Under the pieces are notes generated by a model that was given only the letters and a program-made list of their open reading frames with translations, did not search any database and had not been told where the DNA came from. A stretch of 46,451 nt of DNA, from contig DASRFJ010000367.1 of the NCBI GenBank assembly GCA_035651595.1, forward strand, positions 1-46,451, read 5' to 3'. This stretch comes from JAFARZ01 sp035651595 (GTDB lineage: Bacteria; Actinomycetota; Actinomycetes; Streptosporangiales; Streptosporangiaceae). A program made the position numbers and the translations under genes. The stretch's first letter is position 1. The number at the start of each line of letters is the position of its first letter. Shown here in pieces: positions 45,922-46,451 of the stretch.

Positions 45922-46451
45922 GCCGGACCGGCTAGGTCCGCGAACTCGGCCTGCCACTGCGCGTACCAGCGGTCGAACCACGGATGGGCCGCCGCCAGCG
46001 GCACGATGTACTGGACGGTCTGTGCGTAGTAGCTTCGCTGCTTGGCCGGTGCCAGGTTCCGCAGCGTCTGCACGTTGCTCGCCCGATCCGCGAGCTTGAC
46101 CAGCACCGCGTCCCGTGGCGCCCGGCGCAGCTCGCGCAGGTACTCCTCCTTGACCTCGGCCTTGTCCTCGCCCGGGCCGGCCTCCGGCTTGGTCACCCAG
46201 CCGACCAGGTGCGCCACCCGGGTGCCGAATTGCTCGACGAGTTCCGCCGCCGTGCACTCGGTGTCCTCGAGCACGTCGTGCAGCACCGCCGCGCACAGCA
46301 CGTCCGCGTCCCGCTCGCCCGCGCCGCGCACCAGGATCTCCAGCGCCTCGAGCAGATGCTCCAGGTACGGCGCGCCGGTCGGCCGGCGCTGGTCGCCATG
46401 CCAGGTCGTCGCGAACCGCACCGCCCGGGCGACCGCCTCCGCCGTCGTCGC
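45918..46451 (-). CDS. HD-domain phosphohydrolase, (p)ppGpp-hydrolase-like, 5' end at window edge
   Basis: The minus-strand frame is open through base 46451, so the start may lie outside. GTG 46421 is the first internal candidate, but the upstream codons (ATTAEAVARA) continue a plausible helix. Motifs match SpoT/MESH1-type HD hydrolases: WHGDQRRPTGAPYLEHLLEA, VLCAAVLHDVLEDTECTAAE (HD and ED), and LVKLADRASNVQTLRNLAP. No synthetase or TGS/ACT domain is visible and the protein is short (about 178 residues here). A small alarmone hydrolase or related nucleotide phosphohydrolase is likely. Confidence 0.85.
   Translation of the reverse strand, partial: ATTAEAVARAVRFATTWHGDQRRPTGAPYLEHLLEALEILVRGAGERDADVLCAAVLHDVLEDTECTAAELVEQFGTRVAHLVGWVTKPEAGPGEDKAEVKEEYLRELRRAPRDAVLVKLADRASNVQTLRNLAPAKQRSYYAQTVQYIVPLAAAHPWFDRWYAQWQAEFADLAGPA

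Noticed and set aside
44482..46296. Open minus-strand frame of about 600 codons
   Set aside because: It is antisense to the DUF2029-like gene and rich in Arg/His/Gln/Pro with no domain. Such frames are usual in DNA of this GC content.

Overview
The window is chromosomal DNA from a high-GC actinomycete. GTG starts, translational overlaps and very G+C-rich third codon positions are frequent. Marker genes agree: mycothiol glycosyltransferase (mshA), CarD, a SenX3-RegX3 pair, an LpqE-like lipoprotein, and a short isoprenyl transferase followed by PIN-PhoH. Part of the order (mshA, YbjN gene, gpmA, senX3, regX3, then an lpqE-like gene, carD, ispF, cysS, rlmB) combines neighbourhoods familiar from Mycobacterium and Streptomyces. 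I cannot name the genus.

Layout. 1-10.7 kb is a mainly housekeeping block: a BlaI/M56 sensor-repressor pair cut by the left edge, mshA-YbjN, gpmA, senX3-regX3 behind an 11-bp-period Pho-box-like repeat, an LpqE-like lipoprotein, a small membrane protein, carD-ispF-cysS-rlmB, and tRNA-Thr(TGT). 10.7-13.7 kb, just downstream of the tRNA, is gene-poor and island-like. It holds a ribbon-helix-helix protein, an orphan four-helix membrane protein and an HNH-nuclease relative lacking its catalytic histidines. That last gene lies wholly antisense to an abnormal 3' extension of a fadD15-like acyl-CoA ligase. 15.7-24.5 kb carries a rhomboid protease, selD, a large membrane protein with a phosphatase-like ectodomain, plsC, and a zinc regulon (zur divergent from a four-gene metal ABC transporter around a clear Zur box). 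24.5-31 kb holds a thioredoxin-domain (DUF255) protein, an NlpC/P60 hydrolase, a self-operator-type regulator, a cis-prenyltransferase and PIN-PhoH. An AbiEi-like/PDDEXK fusion converges on phoH.

32-40.6 kb is a coherent CDP-alcohol locus: two family-2 glycosyltransferases, a class III aminotransferase, an IspD/TarI cytidylyltransferase, a DUF5941-type membrane protein, a LicC-like nucleotidyltransferase, a glycerol-1-phosphate-dehydrogenase-like enzyme and a CDP-alcohol phosphatidyltransferase whose last motif Asp is His. Together they look able to make, activate and transfer a polyol phosphate to a lipid or polymer. The product is unknown.

40.6-43.4 kb is the best candidate for an undescribed system: a two-gene operon behind its own palindrome-flanked promoter. 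It encodes an Abi/HEPN protein (R-x4-H RNase motif) overlapping an N6-adenine methyltransferase fused to a single HsdS-like target-recognition domain. No HsdR restriction subunit is present. 44.1-44.67 kb is a scar: a 47-bp inverted repeat and adjoining debris of an SDR gene and a livM gene. The window ends with a GT-C-type membrane protein and an HD phosphohydrolase running off the right edge.
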